From Dechloromonas hankyongensis (GTDB lineage: Bacteria; Pseudomonadota; Gammaproteobacteria; Burkholderiales; Rhodocyclaceae): 64,000 nucleotides of DNA. Below, piece after piece: positions 1-10,609 of the stretch (position 1 is its first letter; the number at the start of each line of letters is the position of its first letter). The notes under the pieces were generated by a model. That model did no database searches. It saw only the letters and a program-made list of their open reading frames with translations, and was not told the DNA's origin. The stretch spans positions 1,550,001-1,614,000 of the forward strand of contig NZ_JAKLTN010000001.1 in NCBI RefSeq assembly GCF_022012295.1. Reading direction: 5' to 3'. The position numbers and the translations under genes are program-made.

Positions 1-1
1 T

Positions 2-607
2 ATGTCTGCCAAGCTGGAAACGCTTAGTGAGAACCTGCAGAAGCATTTCGGCGACAAAGTAAAGTCTCTGAAGCTGGCGCTCGGTGAAGTAACCATTGAA
101 GTCGGTGCTGCCGACTATCTCGGCGTGATGACTGCGCTGCGCGATGAGGCGGACTTCCGTTTCGAAGAGTTGATCGATCTTTGTGGCGTCGATTACTCGA
201 CCTATGGCGACGGTGCCTGGGTAGGTCAGCGTTTCGCTGTCGTTGTTCATCTGCTGTCGGTGTCACAGAACATCCGCTTGCGCGTTCGCGTTTTTGCTGA
301 TGACGAGAGCTTTCCGTCGGTCGATTCGGTAACCGGTGTTTGGTCCACGGCCAACTGGTTCGAGCGCGAAGCCTTCGATCTCTATGGCATTGCTTTCGTT
401 GGTCACGACGATCTGCGTCGCATCCTGACCGACTACGGCTTCATTGGTCATCCTTTCCGCAAGGATTTCCCGATCTCCGGTCACGTCGAAATGCGTTATG
501 ACCCGGATCAGGCTCGCGTGATCTACCAGCCGGTGACCATCGAGCCTCGCGAAAACACCCCGCGCATCGTGCGCGAAGATACCTACGGGGATCCGGCACA
601 TGGCTGA
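2..607 (+). CDS. nuoC: NADH-quinone oxidoreductase subunit C
   Basis: This is the 30-kDa subunit of the hydrophilic arm of proton-pumping complex I, where it supports the quinone-site module together with NuoD. The 201-residue protein carries the family signature around residues 117-155 (ERE-x-FDLYGI, then HPFRKDFP). The ATG at base 2 gives the usual N-terminus, so the gene is probably complete although its ribosome binding site is outside the window. NuoC and NuoD are separate here, unlike the fused NuoCD of enterobacteria. It overlaps nuoD by 8 bp, and nuoA and nuoB are expected just upstream of the window. Confidence 0.96.
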   Translation: MSAKLETLSENLQKHFGDKVKSLKLALGEVTIEVGAADYLGVMTALRDEADFRFEELIDLCGVDYSTYGDGAWVGQRFAVVVHLLSVSQNIRLRVRVFADDESFPSVDSVTGVWSTANWFEREAFDLYGIAFVGHDDLRRILTDYGFIGHPFRKDFPISGHVEMRYDPDQARVIYQPVTIEPRENTPRIVREDTYGDPAHG

Positions 608-1853
608 TATCCGCAATTTCACCCTGAACTTTGGTCCGCAGCACCCGGCGGCGCACGGCGTTTTGCGTCTGGTGCTCGAGTTGGATGGCGAAGTCGTCCA
701 GCGCGCCGACCCGCACATCGGTTTGCTGCACCGTGCCACCGAAAAGCTGGCGGAAACCCGCACTTGGGTTCAGTCCGTGCCGTACATGGATCGTCTCGAC
801 TACGTGTCGATGATGTGTAACGAGCATGCCTACTGTCTGGCAACTGAAAAGCTGCTCGGCATCGAGGTGCCGGAGCGTGGCAAGTACATCCGCGTCATGT
901 TCGACGAAGTCACCCGTATCCTCAACCACCTGTTGTGGATCGGCTGTCACGCCCTGGACGTCGGTGCGATGACCATGGCGCTGTACACCTTCCGCGAACG
1001 CGAAGACCTGATGGACGTCTATGAGGCGGTTTCCGGTGCCCGGATGCACGCTGCATACTATCGTCCGGGTGGCGTCTATCGCGATCTGCCGGACCGCATG
1101 CCGCAGTATCAGGAATCGACCTGGACCAATGCCAAGAAGGCGAGCGAGAAGAATGAGAACCGCAGCGGTTCAGTGCTCGACTTCCTTGAGGATTTCACCA
1201 ATCGGTTTCCGACCTACCATTCCGAATATCACACCCTGCTGACCGACAACCGGATCTGGAAACAGCGTCTGGTTAATGTCGGCGTCGTGACGCCGGAACG
1301 TGCCTTGCAGATGGGCTTCACCGGCGCCATGCTGCGCGGCTCGGGTATCGCTTGGGATTTGCGCAAGAAGCAGCCGTACGCTGCCTACGACAAGATCGAT
1401 TTCGATGTGCCGGTCGGCGTCAATGGCGACAGCTATGACCGCTACCTGGTTCGCATGGAAGAAATGATCCAGTCGAACAACATCATCAAGCAATGTATTG
1501 CCTGGCTGCGCAAGAATCCCGGCCCGGTGATCACCGACAACAACAAGGTGGCTCCGCCGCCGCGTGAAAACATGAAGACCAACATGGAAGAGCTGATTCA
1601 CCATTTCAAGCTCTTTACCGAAGGCATTCATGTCCCGGCAGGCGAAGCCTATGCTGCCGTCGAGCATCCGAAGGGCGAGTTCGGTATCTACTTCGTCTCC
1701 GATGGTGCAAACAAGCCGTACCGCATGAAGATTCGGGCGCCGGGCTTCGTCCACCTTTCCGGTCTGGATGAAATGTCCCGTGGCCACATGATTGCCGACG
1801 TCGTTACGATCATCGGCTCCCAAGATATCGTTTTTGGCGAGATTGACCGCTGA
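600..1853 (+). CDS. nuoD: NADH-quinone oxidoreductase subunit D
   Basis: This is the 49-kDa subunit of complex I, which forms the quinone-binding pocket near cluster N2 and descends from the large subunit of NiFe hydrogenases. The 417-residue protein has the N-terminal [12 protein letters not shown] motif (residues 12-23), the His-rich loop of the quinone site, and the C-terminal DPVFGEIDR-like end (here [10 protein letters not shown]). Length is normal for an unfused NuoD. Its stop TGA shares one base with the ATG of nuoE, which suggests translational coupling within the operon. Confidence 0.97.
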   Translation: MADIRNFTLNFGPQHPAAHGVLRLVLELDGEVVQRADPHIGLLHRATEKLAETRTWVQSVPYMDRLDYVSMMCNEHAYCLATEKLLGIEVPERGKYIRVMFDEVTRILNHLLWIGCHALDVGAMTMALYTFREREDLMDVYEAVSGARMHAAYYRPGGVYRDLPDRMPQYQESTWTNAKKASEKNENRSGSVLDFLEDFTNRFPTYHSEYHTLLTDNRIWKQRLVNVGVVTPERALQMGFTGAMLRGSGIAWDLRKKQPYAAYDKIDFDVPVGVNGDSYDRYLVRMEEMIQSNNIIKQCIAWLRKNPGPVITDNNKVAPPPRENMKTNMEELIHHFKLFTEGIHVPAGEAYAAVEHPKGEFGIYFVSDGANKPYRMKIRAPGFVHLSGLDEMSRGHMIADVVTIIGSQDIVFGEIDR

Positions 1854-2326
1854 TGTTTTCCGCTGAAACCCTCCAGAAATTTGCGCGCGAAGTCGCCAAG
1901 TACCCGGCTGATCAAAAGCAGTCGGCCACCATGTCCTGTCTGGCTCACGCCCAGGAAGAGAAGGGCTGGTTGCCTTCCGAGGCCATCGAGGCTGTTGCCG
2001 ATTATCTCGGCATCGCCCCGATGGCTGTGTACGAGGTCGCTTCCTTCTACAACATGTACGACCTGAAGCCGGTCGGCAAGTACAAGATCACGGTCTGTAC
2101 CAATCTGCCGTGCGCGCTTTCCGGTGGCTACCATGCCGGCGAATACGTCCAGAAGAAGCTCGGCATCGGCTACGGCGAAACGACGGCAGACGGCAAGTTC
2201 ACGTTGAAGGAAGGCGAGTGCATGGGGGCCTGCGGTGATGCGCCGGTTTTCATCGTCAACAACCGCTCGATGTGCAGCCACATGCACCCGGAACAGATCG
2301 ACAAGCTGCTTGAGGAGTGCAAATAA
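1853..2326 (+). CDS. nuoE: NADH-quinone oxidoreductase subunit E
   Basis: This is the 24-kDa thioredoxin-fold subunit of the NADH dehydrogenase module and binds the [2Fe-2S] cluster N1a. The four cysteine ligands are visible as CTNLPC (near residues 83-88) and CMGAC (near 124-128). The 157-residue length is typical. The gene starts inside the nuoD stop codon and its own TAA overlaps the nuoF ATG by one base. An excellent GAGGAG at 2312-2317, inside the end of this gene, serves nuoF. Confidence 0.97.
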   Translation: MFSAETLQKFAREVAKYPADQKQSATMSCLAHAQEEKGWLPSEAIEAVADYLGIAPMAVYEVASFYNMYDLKPVGKYKITVCTNLPCALSGGYHAGEYVQKKLGIGYGETTADGKFTLKEGECMGACGDAPVFIVNNRSMCSHMHPEQIDKLLEECK

Positions 2327-3654
2327 TGGCAATGCTTGGTTCGATCAACGGCGTCCTGATGGATGGTCTGGACGGTGACAACACCTGGCATCTGAAGGAT
2401 TACGTCGCCCGTGGCGGCTATGCGCAGCTGAAACGCATCCTGGAGAGCAAGATGACCCAGGAAGACGTGATCAGCGAAGTCAAGAAATCCGTGCTGCGTG
2501 GTCGTGGTGGCGCCGGTTTCCCGACTGGCCTGAAGTGGTCCTTCATGCCGCGCTCCTTCCCGGGCGACAAGTACGTCGTCTGCAATACCGACGAAGGCGA
2601 GCCGGGAACCTTCAAGGACCGCGACATCATGCGTTACAACCCGCATTCCGTCATCGAAGGCATGGCCATCGCCGCCTACGCGATGGGTGCTAACCGCGGT
2701 TACAATTACGTGCACGGCGAAGTCTGGCTCGAGTACAAGCGCTTCGAAGAGGCGCTCGACGAAGCGCGCGCTGCCGGCTTCATCGGCCAGAACATTCTCG
2801 GCTCCGGCTTCAATTTCGAACTGTTTGCCCACCACGGCTACGGTGCCTATATCTGCGGTGAAGAAACCGCGCTGCTCGAATCGATCGAGGGCAAGAAGGG
2901 CCAGCCGCGCTTCAAGCCGCCGTTCCCGGCTTCCTTTGGTCTCTACGGCAAGCCGACGACGATCAATAATACCGAAACCTTCGCTTCCATCCCCTTCATC
3001 CTGAAGATGGGCGGCGAAGAGTTCCTCAATCTGGGCAAGCCGAACAACGGCGGCACCAAGCTATTCTCGGTGTCCGGCCACGTCAATCGCCCGGGCAACT
3101 ATGAAATTCCGCTCGGCACGCCGTTCTCGACCCTGCTCGAAATGTGCGGCGGGATGCGTGGCGGCCGCAAGCTGAAGGCGGTCATCCCCGGCGGCTCGTC
3201 GGCTCCGGTCATGCCCGGCGAAGTGATCATGGACTGCACCATGGACTACGACTCGATCAGCAAGGGCGGTTCGATGCTGGGTTCGGGCGCAGTCATCGTC
3301 ATGGACGAGACGGTCTGCATGGTCAAGGCGTTGGAGCGTCTGTCCTTCTTCTACCACGAAGAGTCCTGCGGCCAGTGCACGCCCTGCCGTGAAGGTACGG
3401 CCTGGATGTACAAGGTGGTGCATCGCATCGAGAACGGTCTGGGCAAGCCCGAAGACCTGGATCTGCTGAACAGCGTACTCGGCAATATTGCCGGCCGTAC
3501 CATCTGTGCGCTCGGTGACGCGGCAGCCTTCCCGGTGCAGAGCTTCATCAAGCACTTCGGCAAGGAATTCGAGTACCACATCGAAAACAAGACCTGTCTG
3601 GTTCCCAAGGATGTGCAATGGGCGGGCAGCGGCTTCCACAAGATTCCGGCCTGA
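2326..3654 (+). CDS. nuoF: NADH-quinone oxidoreductase subunit F
   Basis: This is the 51-kDa subunit that oxidises NADH, with FMN and the [4Fe-4S] cluster N3. It shows the glycine-rich [10 protein letters not shown] nucleotide/FMN loop near residue 64 and the cluster motif [11 protein letters not shown] near residue 346, followed by the distal cysteine in TICALGD. I chose the ATG at 2326 (442 residues, [10 protein letters not shown]) over a GTG nine bases upstream, because GAGGAG at 2312-2317 is well spaced for it and the reading frame couples to the nuoE stop. Confidence 0.96.
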   Translation: MAMLGSINGVLMDGLDGDNTWHLKDYVARGGYAQLKRILESKMTQEDVISEVKKSVLRGRGGAGFPTGLKWSFMPRSFPGDKYVVCNTDEGEPGTFKDRDIMRYNPHSVIEGMAIAAYAMGANRGYNYVHGEVWLEYKRFEEALDEARAAGFIGQNILGSGFNFELFAHHGYGAYICGEETALLESIEGKKGQPRFKPPFPASFGLYGKPTTINNTETFASIPFILKMGGEEFLNLGKPNNGGTKLFSVSGHVNRPGNYEIPLGTPFSTLLEMCGGMRGGRKLKAVIPGGSSAPVMPGEVIMDCTMDYDSISKGGSMLGSGAVIVMDETVCMVKALERLSFFYHEESCGQCTPCREGTAWMYKVVHRIENGLGKPEDLDLLNSVLGNIAGRTICALGDAAAFPVQSFIKHFGKEFEYHIENKTCLVPKDVQWAGSGFHKIPA

Positions 3655-3699
3655 CAGGCCGCGGGTTAGTAACGAAAAAACTGGCTACAAGGTAGCGAC

Positions 3700-6036
3700 A
3701 TGCTAGAAATCGAGATCGACGGCAAAAAGGCGCAAGTGCCCGACGGCAGCACGGTGATGGACGCCGCGCAGCAGGTTGGTGTTTACATTCCGCATTTCTG
3801 CTACCACAAGAAACTTTCGATCGCCGCCAACTGCCGGATGTGTCTGGTGCAGGTGGAAAAGGCGCCGAAGCCGTTGCCGGCTTGTGCAACGCCGGTGACC
3901 AACGGCATGAAGGTATTCACCCACTCCGAACTGGCCGTCAAGGCGCAGAAGGGGGTGATGGAATTCCTGCTGATTAATCACCCGCTGGATTGCCCGATTT
4001 GCGACCAGGGTGGCGAGTGTCAGTTGCAGGATATGTCGGTCGGCTACGGCCCGATGAAGAGCCGTTACACCGAAGAAAAGCACGTTGTCTTCCACAAGAG
4101 CGTCGGTCCGCTGATCTCCATGGAAGAAATGAGCCGCTGCATCCACTGCACCCGTTGCGTCCGCTTCGGTCAGGAAATCGGTGGCATCATGGAACTCGGC
4201 ATGGCCAACCGCAACATGCACTCGGAAATCATGACTTTCGTCGGTCGTTCGGTGGATTCCGAGCTGTCCGGCAACATGATCGACCTGTGCCCGGTCGGTG
4301 CGCTAACTTCCAAGCCTTTCCGCTACACCGCCCGTTCCTGGGAACTGCAGCGCCGCAAGTCGATCAGCGCGCAGGATTCCGTCGGTGCCAATCTGGTCGT
4401 TCAGGTCAAGCACGACAACGTGATGCGCGTTCTGCCGCGTGAAAACGAAGCCGTCAATGAATGCTGGATCTCCGACAAGGAGCGCTTTTCCTATCAGTCC
4501 CTGAGCTCCGATGAGCGTCTGACTAAGCCGATGGTCAAGCAGGGCGGTGAATGGAAGGAAGTCGACTGGAACGTTGCACTCGATTACGTCGCACACGGTC
4601 TGAAGGATGTCGCCCGCGAAAATGGCGGCGATTCGGTTGCCGCGCTGGCCGCACAAAGCTCGACCGTTGAAGAACTGTTCTTGCTCGGCAAGGTCATGAA
4701 GGGCTTGGGCAGCGGCAATACCGATTTCCGTCCGCGCCAGAGCGATTTTTCGTCCGACTTCAAGCGCGCCGGCGCGCCGTGGCTGGGTATGCGCCTCGCC
4801 GAGATCAAGGATCTGGACGGTGCTCTGGTGGTTGGTTCCTTCCTGCGCAAGGATCACCCGCTGATCGCCCAACGCCTGCGGCAAGCGGCCAAAAAATTTA
4901 CCAAGGTCAGCCTGCTCGACGTTGCCGGCGACGATCAACTGATCAATCTGCACGCCCGCATCACCGTTGCTCCGGCCGCGCTAGCCACTGCGCTGGCCGC
5001 CGTGGTCAAGGCTGCCGCCGAGATCAAGGGCGCTGCTGTCCCGGCTGCTTTAGCAAACGTTGTTGTTTGCGATGCCAGCAAGAAGATTGCACAAAGCCTG
5101 GTCGATGGCGAGAAGCGTGCTGTCTTCCTGGGCAACGCGGCAACCCAGTCGGCAGATGCTACCCAATTGCATGCGCTGGCTCTGGAACTGGGCAAGCTGA
5201 CCGGTGCCACCGTCGGGTTCCTCGGCGAAGGTGCCAACACCGTCGGTGCTCACCTGTCCTGGGCGTTGCCGTCCGGTGCCAACGCTCGCCAGATGTTCGA
5301 GCAGCCACGCAAGGCCTACGTGCTGATGGGCATCGAACCGGAATTCGATTGCGCCAATCCGCAACTGGCGCTCGGCGCACTCAAGCAGGCCAGCCTAGTT
5401 GTCTATATGTCGGCCTTCAAACACGCTCCGGCGCTGGAGTACGCCGACGTTATGCTGCCGATTGCACCCTTTACCGAAACCTCGGGTACCTTCGTCAATA
5501 CCGAAGGCCGTGCCCAAAGCTTCAACGGGGTGGCCAAGGCTCGAGGCGATGCACGTCCGGCCTGGAAGATCCTGCGCGTGCTGGGCAACGTTCTCAATCT
5601 GGACGGCTTTGCCTACGCCTCTAGCGAAGAGGTTCGCGACGAGGTGCTCGGCGGCAAGGCGGTTGAATTTGTCTCCGGCCTCAGCAATGAGCTCAACGGT
5701 GTTTCCATCGTCGCGCCGGCGGTTGCTGCGAATGGCCTGCAGCGGATTGCCGATGTGCCGATCAACTTCGCCGATCCGATGGCTCGCCGCGCTCCGGCGC
5801 TGCAGCAGACGGCCGACTCGGTCGCGCCGACCGCTCGCATGAATGAGCAAACCCTGAGCCAGGTCGGCGTCGCTGACAAGGGGCAGGTTCGGGTCAAGCA
5901 AGGTTTGGGTGAGGCTGTTCTGGCCGCCAAGCTGGATAACAGCGTACCGGCCGGTTGTGTTCGTGTCGCCGCGGCACATGCGAGTACTGCGATGCTGGGC
6001 GACATGTTCGGCTCGATTTCCGTGGAGCGTGCATAA
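3700..6036 (+). CDS. nuoG: NADH-quinone oxidoreductase subunit G
   Basis: This is the 75-kDa iron-sulfur subunit of the NADH module. The N-terminal ferredoxin-like domain has the N1b cysteines (residues near 34-64). It is followed by the His/Cys motif of N5 (CPICDQGGEC near 100) and the N4 motif (CIHCTRC, then CPVGAL). The extra CxxCxxxC motif for cluster N7 found in Escherichia and Thermus is not seen. The C-terminal two thirds is the molybdopterin-oxidoreductase-like domain, which lacks a cofactor in complex I. Length 778 is normal for beta-proteobacteria. The nuoH ATG follows the stop with no gap. Confidence 0.96.
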   Translation: MLEIEIDGKKAQVPDGSTVMDAAQQVGVYIPHFCYHKKLSIAANCRMCLVQVEKAPKPLPACATPVTNGMKVFTHSELAVKAQKGVMEFLLINHPLDCPICDQGGECQLQDMSVGYGPMKSRYTEEKHVVFHKSVGPLISMEEMSRCIHCTRCVRFGQEIGGIMELGMANRNMHSEIMTFVGRSVDSELSGNMIDLCPVGALTSKPFRYTARSWELQRRKSISAQDSVGANLVVQVKHDNVMRVLPRENEAVNECWISDKERFSYQSLSSDERLTKPMVKQGGEWKEVDWNVALDYVAHGLKDVARENGGDSVAALAAQSSTVEELFLLGKVMKGLGSGNTDFRPRQSDFSSDFKRAGAPWLGMRLAEIKDLDGALVVGSFLRKDHPLIAQRLRQAAKKFTKVSLLDVAGDDQLINLHARITVAPAALATALAAVVKAAAEIKGAAVPAALANVVVCDASKKIAQSLVDGEKRAVFLGNAATQSADATQLHALALELGKLTGATVGFLGEGANTVGAHLSWALPSGANARQMFEQPRKAYVLMGIEPEFDCANPQLALGALKQASLVVYMSAFKHAPALEYADVMLPIAPFTETSGTFVNTEGRAQSFNGVAKARGDARPAWKILRVLGNVLNLDGFAYASSEEVRDEVLGGKAVEFVSGLSNELNGVSIVAPAVAANGLQRIADVPINFADPMARRAPALQQTADSVAPTARMNEQTLSQVGVADKGQVRVKQGLGEAVLAAKLDNSVPAGCVRVAAAHASTAMLGDMFGSISVERA

Positions 6037-7086
6037 ATGGACGCACTGATGAATTTCGGACAAGGCATTTTTGGCGGTGCCTGGCCTGCGGTATGGGCTC
6101 TGGTCAAAATTGTCCTGATCGTTGCGCCGATGATGCTTGGCGTCGCCTACCTGACCTACTTCGAACGCAAGGTCATTGGTTACATGCAGGTCCGTATCGG
6201 TCCCAACCGCGTCGGTCCGTGGGGCCTGATCCAGCCGATCGCCGATGGCCTGAAGCTGCTGATGAAGGAAATTATTGTTCCGGCTACCGCCAACAAGGGG
6301 ATTTTCGTCATCGCTCCGATGCTGGCAATCGCTCCCGCACTGGCTGCCTGGGCTGTGGTTCCTTTTACCGATAGCCTGGTCCTGGCCAACATCGATGCCA
6401 GCCTGTTGTACATCATGGCCATCACCTCGATGGGGGTGTACGGGATCATCCTGTCTGGCTGGGCTTCCAACTCCAAGTACGCTTTCCTCGGCGCCATGCG
6501 TTCCGCAGCCCAGATGGTTTCCTACGAAATTTCGATGGGTTTCTCGCTGATCTGCGTGCTGATGGTTTCCAACAGCCTGAACCTGGTGGAAATCGTCAAG
6601 ATCCAGGATCACGGGATGTTCGCCGGCTGGGGCTTGAGCTTCCTGTCCTGGAACTGGTTGCCGTTGTTCCCGATGTTCCTGGTTTATCTGATTTCCGGCG
6701 TGGCTGAAACCAACCGCGCACCGTTTGACGTGGCCGAAGGCGAGTCGGAAATCGTTGCCGGTTTCCACGTCGAATATTCCGGTATGGCCTTCGCGGTGTT
6801 CTTCCTGGCCGAATACGCCAACATGATTCTGGTCGCCGCGCTGACCTCCATCATGTTCCTCGGTGGCTGGCTGTCTCCGGTTGGTTTCCTGCCGGACGGT
6901 ATCCTGTGGCTGTTCGCCAAGATGTCGGCGATCCTCTTCCTGTTCCTGTGGTTCCGCGCGACTTTCCCGCGTTACCGCTATGACCAGTTGATGCGTCTGG
7001 GCTGGAAGGTGTTTGTGCCGATCTGTCTGATCTGGCTGGTTGTTGTCGGCGTCTGGATGATGTCGCCGCTGAATATCTGGAAGTGA
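6037..7086 (+). CDS. nuoH: NADH-quinone oxidoreductase subunit H
   Basis: This membrane subunit (ND1 homologue, 349 residues, about eight helices) links the hydrophilic arm to the proton-pumping arm and lines the quinone tunnel. Conserved stretches visible are [19 protein letters not shown] near residues 40-60, the [16 protein letters not shown] loop near 220-240 and the EYANM segment near residue 265. It starts immediately after the nuoG stop codon, and nuoI follows after 10 bp with a GAGGAGAG ribosome binding site. Confidence 0.97.
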   Translation: MDALMNFGQGIFGGAWPAVWALVKIVLIVAPMMLGVAYLTYFERKVIGYMQVRIGPNRVGPWGLIQPIADGLKLLMKEIIVPATANKGIFVIAPMLAIAPALAAWAVVPFTDSLVLANIDASLLYIMAITSMGVYGIILSGWASNSKYAFLGAMRSAAQMVSYEISMGFSLICVLMVSNSLNLVEIVKIQDHGMFAGWGLSFLSWNWLPLFPMFLVYLISGVAETNRAPFDVAEGESEIVAGFHVEYSGMAFAVFFLAEYANMILVAALTSIMFLGGWLSPVGFLPDGILWLFAKMSAILFLFLWFRATFPRYRYDQLMRLGWKVFVPICLIWLVVVGVWMMSPLNIWK

Positions 7087-7096
7087 GGAGAGACTA

Positions 7097-7585
7097 ATGG
7101 GTTCGATGAAGGAAATCTTCAACAGCCTCTTCCTCAAGGAATTGTTGAAGGGGATGTCGGTAACCGGCAAATATTTCTTTGCCCGCAAGATTACTGTTCA
7201 ATATCCGGAAGAGAAGACGCCGCAGAGCTTCCGTTTCCGTGGCCTGCACGCGCTGCGTCGCTACGAGAATGGCGAAGAACGTTGCATCGCCTGCAAGTTG
7301 TGCGAGGCGATCTGCCCGGCCTTGGCGATCACCATCGAGGCGGAACCGCGTGACGATGGCTCGCGTCGTACCACCCGCTACGATATCGATCTGACCAAGT
7401 GCATCTTCTGCGGTTTCTGCGAAGAGGCATGCCCGGTCGATGCGATTGTTGAGACCCGCATTTTCGAATACCACGGTGAGAAGCGCGGCGATCTGTATTA
7501 CACCAAGCAGATGTTGCTGGCCAACGGCGACCGCTACGAAGATCAAATCGCGAAGGATCGCGAGCTTGATTCTGCTTACCGATAA
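7097..7585 (+). CDS. nuoI: NADH-quinone oxidoreductase subunit I
   Basis: This is the 8Fe ferredoxin subunit that carries clusters N6a and N6b and passes electrons toward N2. Both cluster motifs are intact: [12 protein letters not shown] (near residue 60) and [12 protein letters not shown] (near residue 99). The 162-residue protein has the short N-terminal amphipathic segment typical of proteobacterial NuoI. A GAGGAGA ribosome binding site lies directly upstream. It sits in the operon between nuoH and nuoJ. Confidence 0.97.
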   Translation: MGSMKEIFNSLFLKELLKGMSVTGKYFFARKITVQYPEEKTPQSFRFRGLHALRRYENGEERCIACKLCEAICPALAITIEAEPRDDGSRRTTRYDIDLTKCIFCGFCEEACPVDAIVETRIFEYHGEKRGDLYYTKQMLLANGDRYEDQIAKDRELDSAYR

Positions 7586-7597
7586 CAGGTGCTAGCG

Positions 7598-8194
7598 ATG
7601 GATTTTCAAACTGGGGTTTTCTACTTCCTGTCGGCGATTCTGATTTTCGCGAGCCTTCGCGTGATCACCGCCCGCAATCCGGTGCATGCCGCACTTCACC
7701 TGATTCTCGCCTTCTTTACCTGTGGCGGCATCTGGGCCCTGTTGCAGGCCGAGTTCCTGGCGATCGCCATCATTCTGGTTTATGTCGGCGCGGTCATGGT
7801 CCTGTTCCTGTTCGTCGTCATGATGCTGGACATCAATATCGACCGCATCCGCGAGGGGTTCTGGAACTATCTGCCGCTGGGCACGCTGCTCGGTCTGCTG
7901 ATGGCCATGGAAATGGGCCTGGTCTTGGGCAGCAAGTACTTCCAGGTGCCGGCTGCCGAAGCGATGGTGCCGACCGGCGTATCCAATACCAAGAGCATCG
8001 GCGCGCTGATGTTCAGCGACTACGTCTATCCCTTCGAACTGGCTTCCTTGATCCTGCTTGTCGGCATGATCGCCGCGATCGTATTGACCCATCGCGGTCC
8101 GAAGAAATCCAGATACACCAACCCGAATCAGCAGGTCTTCGTCAAGGCGAAGGATCGTGTCCGCGTCCTGCAGATGCCGGTCGAAAAAGACTGA
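7598..8194 (+). CDS. nuoJ: NADH-quinone oxidoreductase subunit J
   Basis: This is an ND6-type membrane subunit with five predicted helices. The ATG at 7598 ([10 protein letters not shown], 198 residues) was chosen over a GTG at 7589, because AGGTG at 7586-7590 is at ribosome-binding distance from the ATG. The conserved [17 protein letters not shown] helix, which carries the pi-bulge involved in complex I turnover, is at about residues 60-77. It is followed by nuoK after 14 bp. Confidence 0.95.
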   Translation: MDFQTGVFYFLSAILIFASLRVITARNPVHAALHLILAFFTCGGIWALLQAEFLAIAIILVYVGAVMVLFLFVVMMLDINIDRIREGFWNYLPLGTLLGLLMAMEMGLVLGSKYFQVPAAEAMVPTGVSNTKSIGALMFSDYVYPFELASLILLVGMIAAIVLTHRGPKKSRYTNPNQQVFVKAKDRVRVLQMPVEKD

Positions 8195-8208
8195 ACCCAG
8201 GGAAGATT

Positions 8209-8520
8209 ATGCTCAATCTGACTCTCTCGCATTTCCTGATACTGGGCGCGATCCTGTTCGCGATCAGTGTGGTCGGGATATTCCTGAACCGGAAGAACCT
8301 CATTGTCCTGCTGATGGCCATCGAACTGATGCTGCTGGCGGTGAACATGAACTTCGTGGCCTTCTCCCACTACTTGCAGGATCTGTCCGGCCAGATTTTC
8401 GTCTTCTTCATCCTGACTGTTGCTGCTGCTGAATCGGCGATTGGTCTGGCCATCCTGATCGTGCTGTTCCGCAACCTCAAGAGCATCCATGTGGATGACC
8501 TGGGCAGCCTGAAGGGTTAA
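8209..8520 (+). CDS. nuoK: NADH-quinone oxidoreductase subunit K
   Basis: This is an ND4L-type small membrane subunit of 103 residues with three helices. The helix sequence [16 protein letters not shown] (near residues 35-50) contains the buried glutamate, and a second glutamate appears in [12 protein letters not shown] (near 72). Both are proposed proton-path residues in the family. GGGAAG upstream at 8200-8205 is a reasonable ribosome binding site. nuoL follows after 2 bp. Confidence 0.96.
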   Translation: MLNLTLSHFLILGAILFAISVVGIFLNRKNLIVLLMAIELMLLAVNMNFVAFSHYLQDLSGQIFVFFILTVAAAESAIGLAILIVLFRNLKSIHVDDLGSLKG

Positions 8521-8522
8521 AC

Positions 8523-10577
8523 ATGGAAATGCAAAAACTCTATCTGCTCGTTCCGCTGGCACCGCTGATCGGCGCCATGATCGCCGGTCTGTTCTGCCGG
8601 ATCATTCCGCGCTGGGTTGCCCACACCGCCACCATCGCCGGTGTCGCCATCGCCTTCATCGCCTCGGTGATGGTCTTCAAGGATGTCCAGGCCGGGCATA
8701 CCTTCAACGGTCCGGTTTACACCTGGCTGACCAGCGGCGACTACAAGTTCGAGGTGGGTTTCCTGGTTGATTCGCTGACCACGACCATGATGATCGTGGT
8801 GACCTTCGTGTCGCTGATGGTCCATATCTACACCATCGGCTACATGCAGGAAGATCCGGGCTACAACCGCTTCTTCAGCTACATCTCGTTGTTCACCTTC
8901 TCCATGCTGATGCTGGTGATGAGCAACAACTTCATGCAGCTGTTCTTCGGCTGGGAAGCCGTGGGTCTGGTCTCCTACCTGCTGATCGGTTTCTGGTACA
9001 CCCGCCCGACGGCGATCTTCGCCAACATGAAGGCGTTCCTGGTCAACCGTGTCGGTGACTTCGGTTTCATCCTCGGCATCGGTCTGATCCTGACCCATTT
9101 CGGCACCCTGGACTACGCGACTGTCTTCCAGAAGGCGCCTGAATTCGCTGCCACCACGATCAGTCTGTTTGCTGACCGCGAGTGGGCTACCGTGTCCCTG
9201 ATGACGGCGACCTGTATCTGTCTGTTCATTGGCGCCATGGGCAAGTCGGCCCAGGTTCCGCTGCACGTCTGGCTGCCGGACTCGATGGAAGGCCCGACCC
9301 CGATTTCCGCGCTGATTCACGCCGCGACCATGGTTACCGCCGGTATCTTCATGGTGTCCCGGATGTCGCCGCTGTTCGAGCTGTCGACCACGGCCCTGTC
9401 CTTCGTCATCGTGATTGGCGCCATCACCGCCCTGTTCATGGGCTTCCTAGGCATCATCCAGAACGACATCAAGCGTGTTGTCGCCTACTCGACGCTGTCC
9501 CAGCTCGGTTACATGACGGTGGCGCTCGGTGCCTCCGCCTACTCGGTCGCCATCTTCCACCTGATGACCCACGCCTTCTTCAAGGCATTGCTGTTCCTTG
9601 CCGCAGGTTCGGTCATCATCGGCATGCACCACGACCAGGACATCCGCAACATGGGCGGCCTGCGCAAGTACATGCCGATCACCTGGATCACTTCGCTGGT
9701 GGGTTCGCTGGCCCTGATCGGCACGCCCTTCCTGTCCGGTTTCTACTCCAAGGACTCGATCATCGAGGCGGCCCAGGTGGCTTACCACGCCGGTCAGCCG
9801 GGCGCTGCCTTTGCCTACTACGCCGTTCTTGCCGGTGTCTTCGTCACGGCTTTCTACTCCTTCCGCATGTACTTCCTGGTTTTCCACGGCGAAGAACGCT
9901 TTGGCAAGGTGGACGATGCCCATCACCATGAACATCACGGCGATCATGACGACGAGGAAGCCACGCAGGACCATCACCACGGTCTGGCTCCGGGGCAGAA
10001 ACCGCACGAGACCCCCTGGGTTGTCTGGCTGCCGCTGGTTCTGCTCGCCATCCCGTCGCTGGCTATCGGCTATCTGGCAATCGAACCGATGCTGTATGGC
10101 GATTACTTCAAGGGCGTGATCTTCATCGATCACCACGCTCACCCGGCCATGGAACATCTGGCTGAAGAATTCCATGGCGCCGCGGCGATGGGTATCCACT
10201 CGCTGACCTCGTTGCCGTTCATTCTTGCCCTGTCCGGTGTCGTCGTGTCGTGGTTCTTCTACATGAAGCGTCCGGACATCCCGGCAGCCATCCAGCGCCG
10301 TTTCTCCGCGATCAATACCCTGTTCGAGAACAAGTACTACTTCGACAAGTTCAACGAAGCCGTATTCGCAGGCGGTGCCCGCCTGCTCGGCAAGGCCTTG
10401 TGGAAGGGCGGCGATGTCGCCGTGATCGACGGGCTGATCGTCAATGGTTCGGCCAAGCTGGTCGGATGGATTGCCACCGTGACCCGCCTGTTCCAGACCG
10501 GTTACGTTTATCACTACGCTTTCACCATGATCATCGGCGTCTTTGTGCTGATGACCCTGTGGATCAACCGCGCATAG
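8523..10577 (+). CDS. nuoL: NADH-quinone oxidoreductase subunit L
   Basis: This is an ND5-type antiporter-like proton-pumping subunit with the long lateral helix. The 684-residue protein is longer than the roughly 613 residues of Escherichia NuoL. Part of the extra length is a strongly His/Asp/Glu-rich loop at about residues 462-493, which is predicted to lie between transmembrane helices. The antiporter signature HVWLPDSMEGPTPISALIHAATMV is near residues 248-271, with the conserved lysine and glutamate residues present. It is separated from nuoM by 32 bp. Confidence 0.96.
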   Translation: MEMQKLYLLVPLAPLIGAMIAGLFCRIIPRWVAHTATIAGVAIAFIASVMVFKDVQAGHTFNGPVYTWLTSGDYKFEVGFLVDSLTTTMMIVVTFVSLMVHIYTIGYMQEDPGYNRFFSYISLFTFSMLMLVMSNNFMQLFFGWEAVGLVSYLLIGFWYTRPTAIFANMKAFLVNRVGDFGFILGIGLILTHFGTLDYATVFQKAPEFAATTISLFADREWATVSLMTATCICLFIGAMGKSAQVPLHVWLPDSMEGPTPISALIHAATMVTAGIFMVSRMSPLFELSTTALSFVIVIGAITALFMGFLGIIQNDIKRVVAYSTLSQLGYMTVALGASAYSVAIFHLMTHAFFKALLFLAAGSVIIGMHHDQDIRNMGGLRKYMPITWITSLVGSLALIGTPFLSGFYSKDSIIEAAQVAYHAGQPGAAFAYYAVLAGVFVTAFYSFRMYFLVFHGEERFGKVDDAHHHEHHGDHDDEEATQDHHHGLAPGQKPHETPWVVWLPLVLLAIPSLAIGYLAIEPMLYGDYFKGVIFIDHHAHPAMEHLAEEFHGAAAMGIHSLTSLPFILALSGVVVSWFFYMKRPDIPAAIQRRFSAINTLFENKYYFDKFNEAVFAGGARLLGKALWKGGDVAVIDGLIVNGSAKLVGWIATVTRLFQTGYVYHYAFTMIIGVFVLMTLWINRA

Positions 10578-10609
10578 CGTGAATAGTTCGCAGAAGAGCA
10601 AGGAATAAC

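Noticed and set aside
5395..7188. Open frame of 597 codons on the - strand across nuoG and nuoH
   Set aside because: It spans two well-defined nuo genes and is rich in Gln, His and Arg as expected of an antisense frame.
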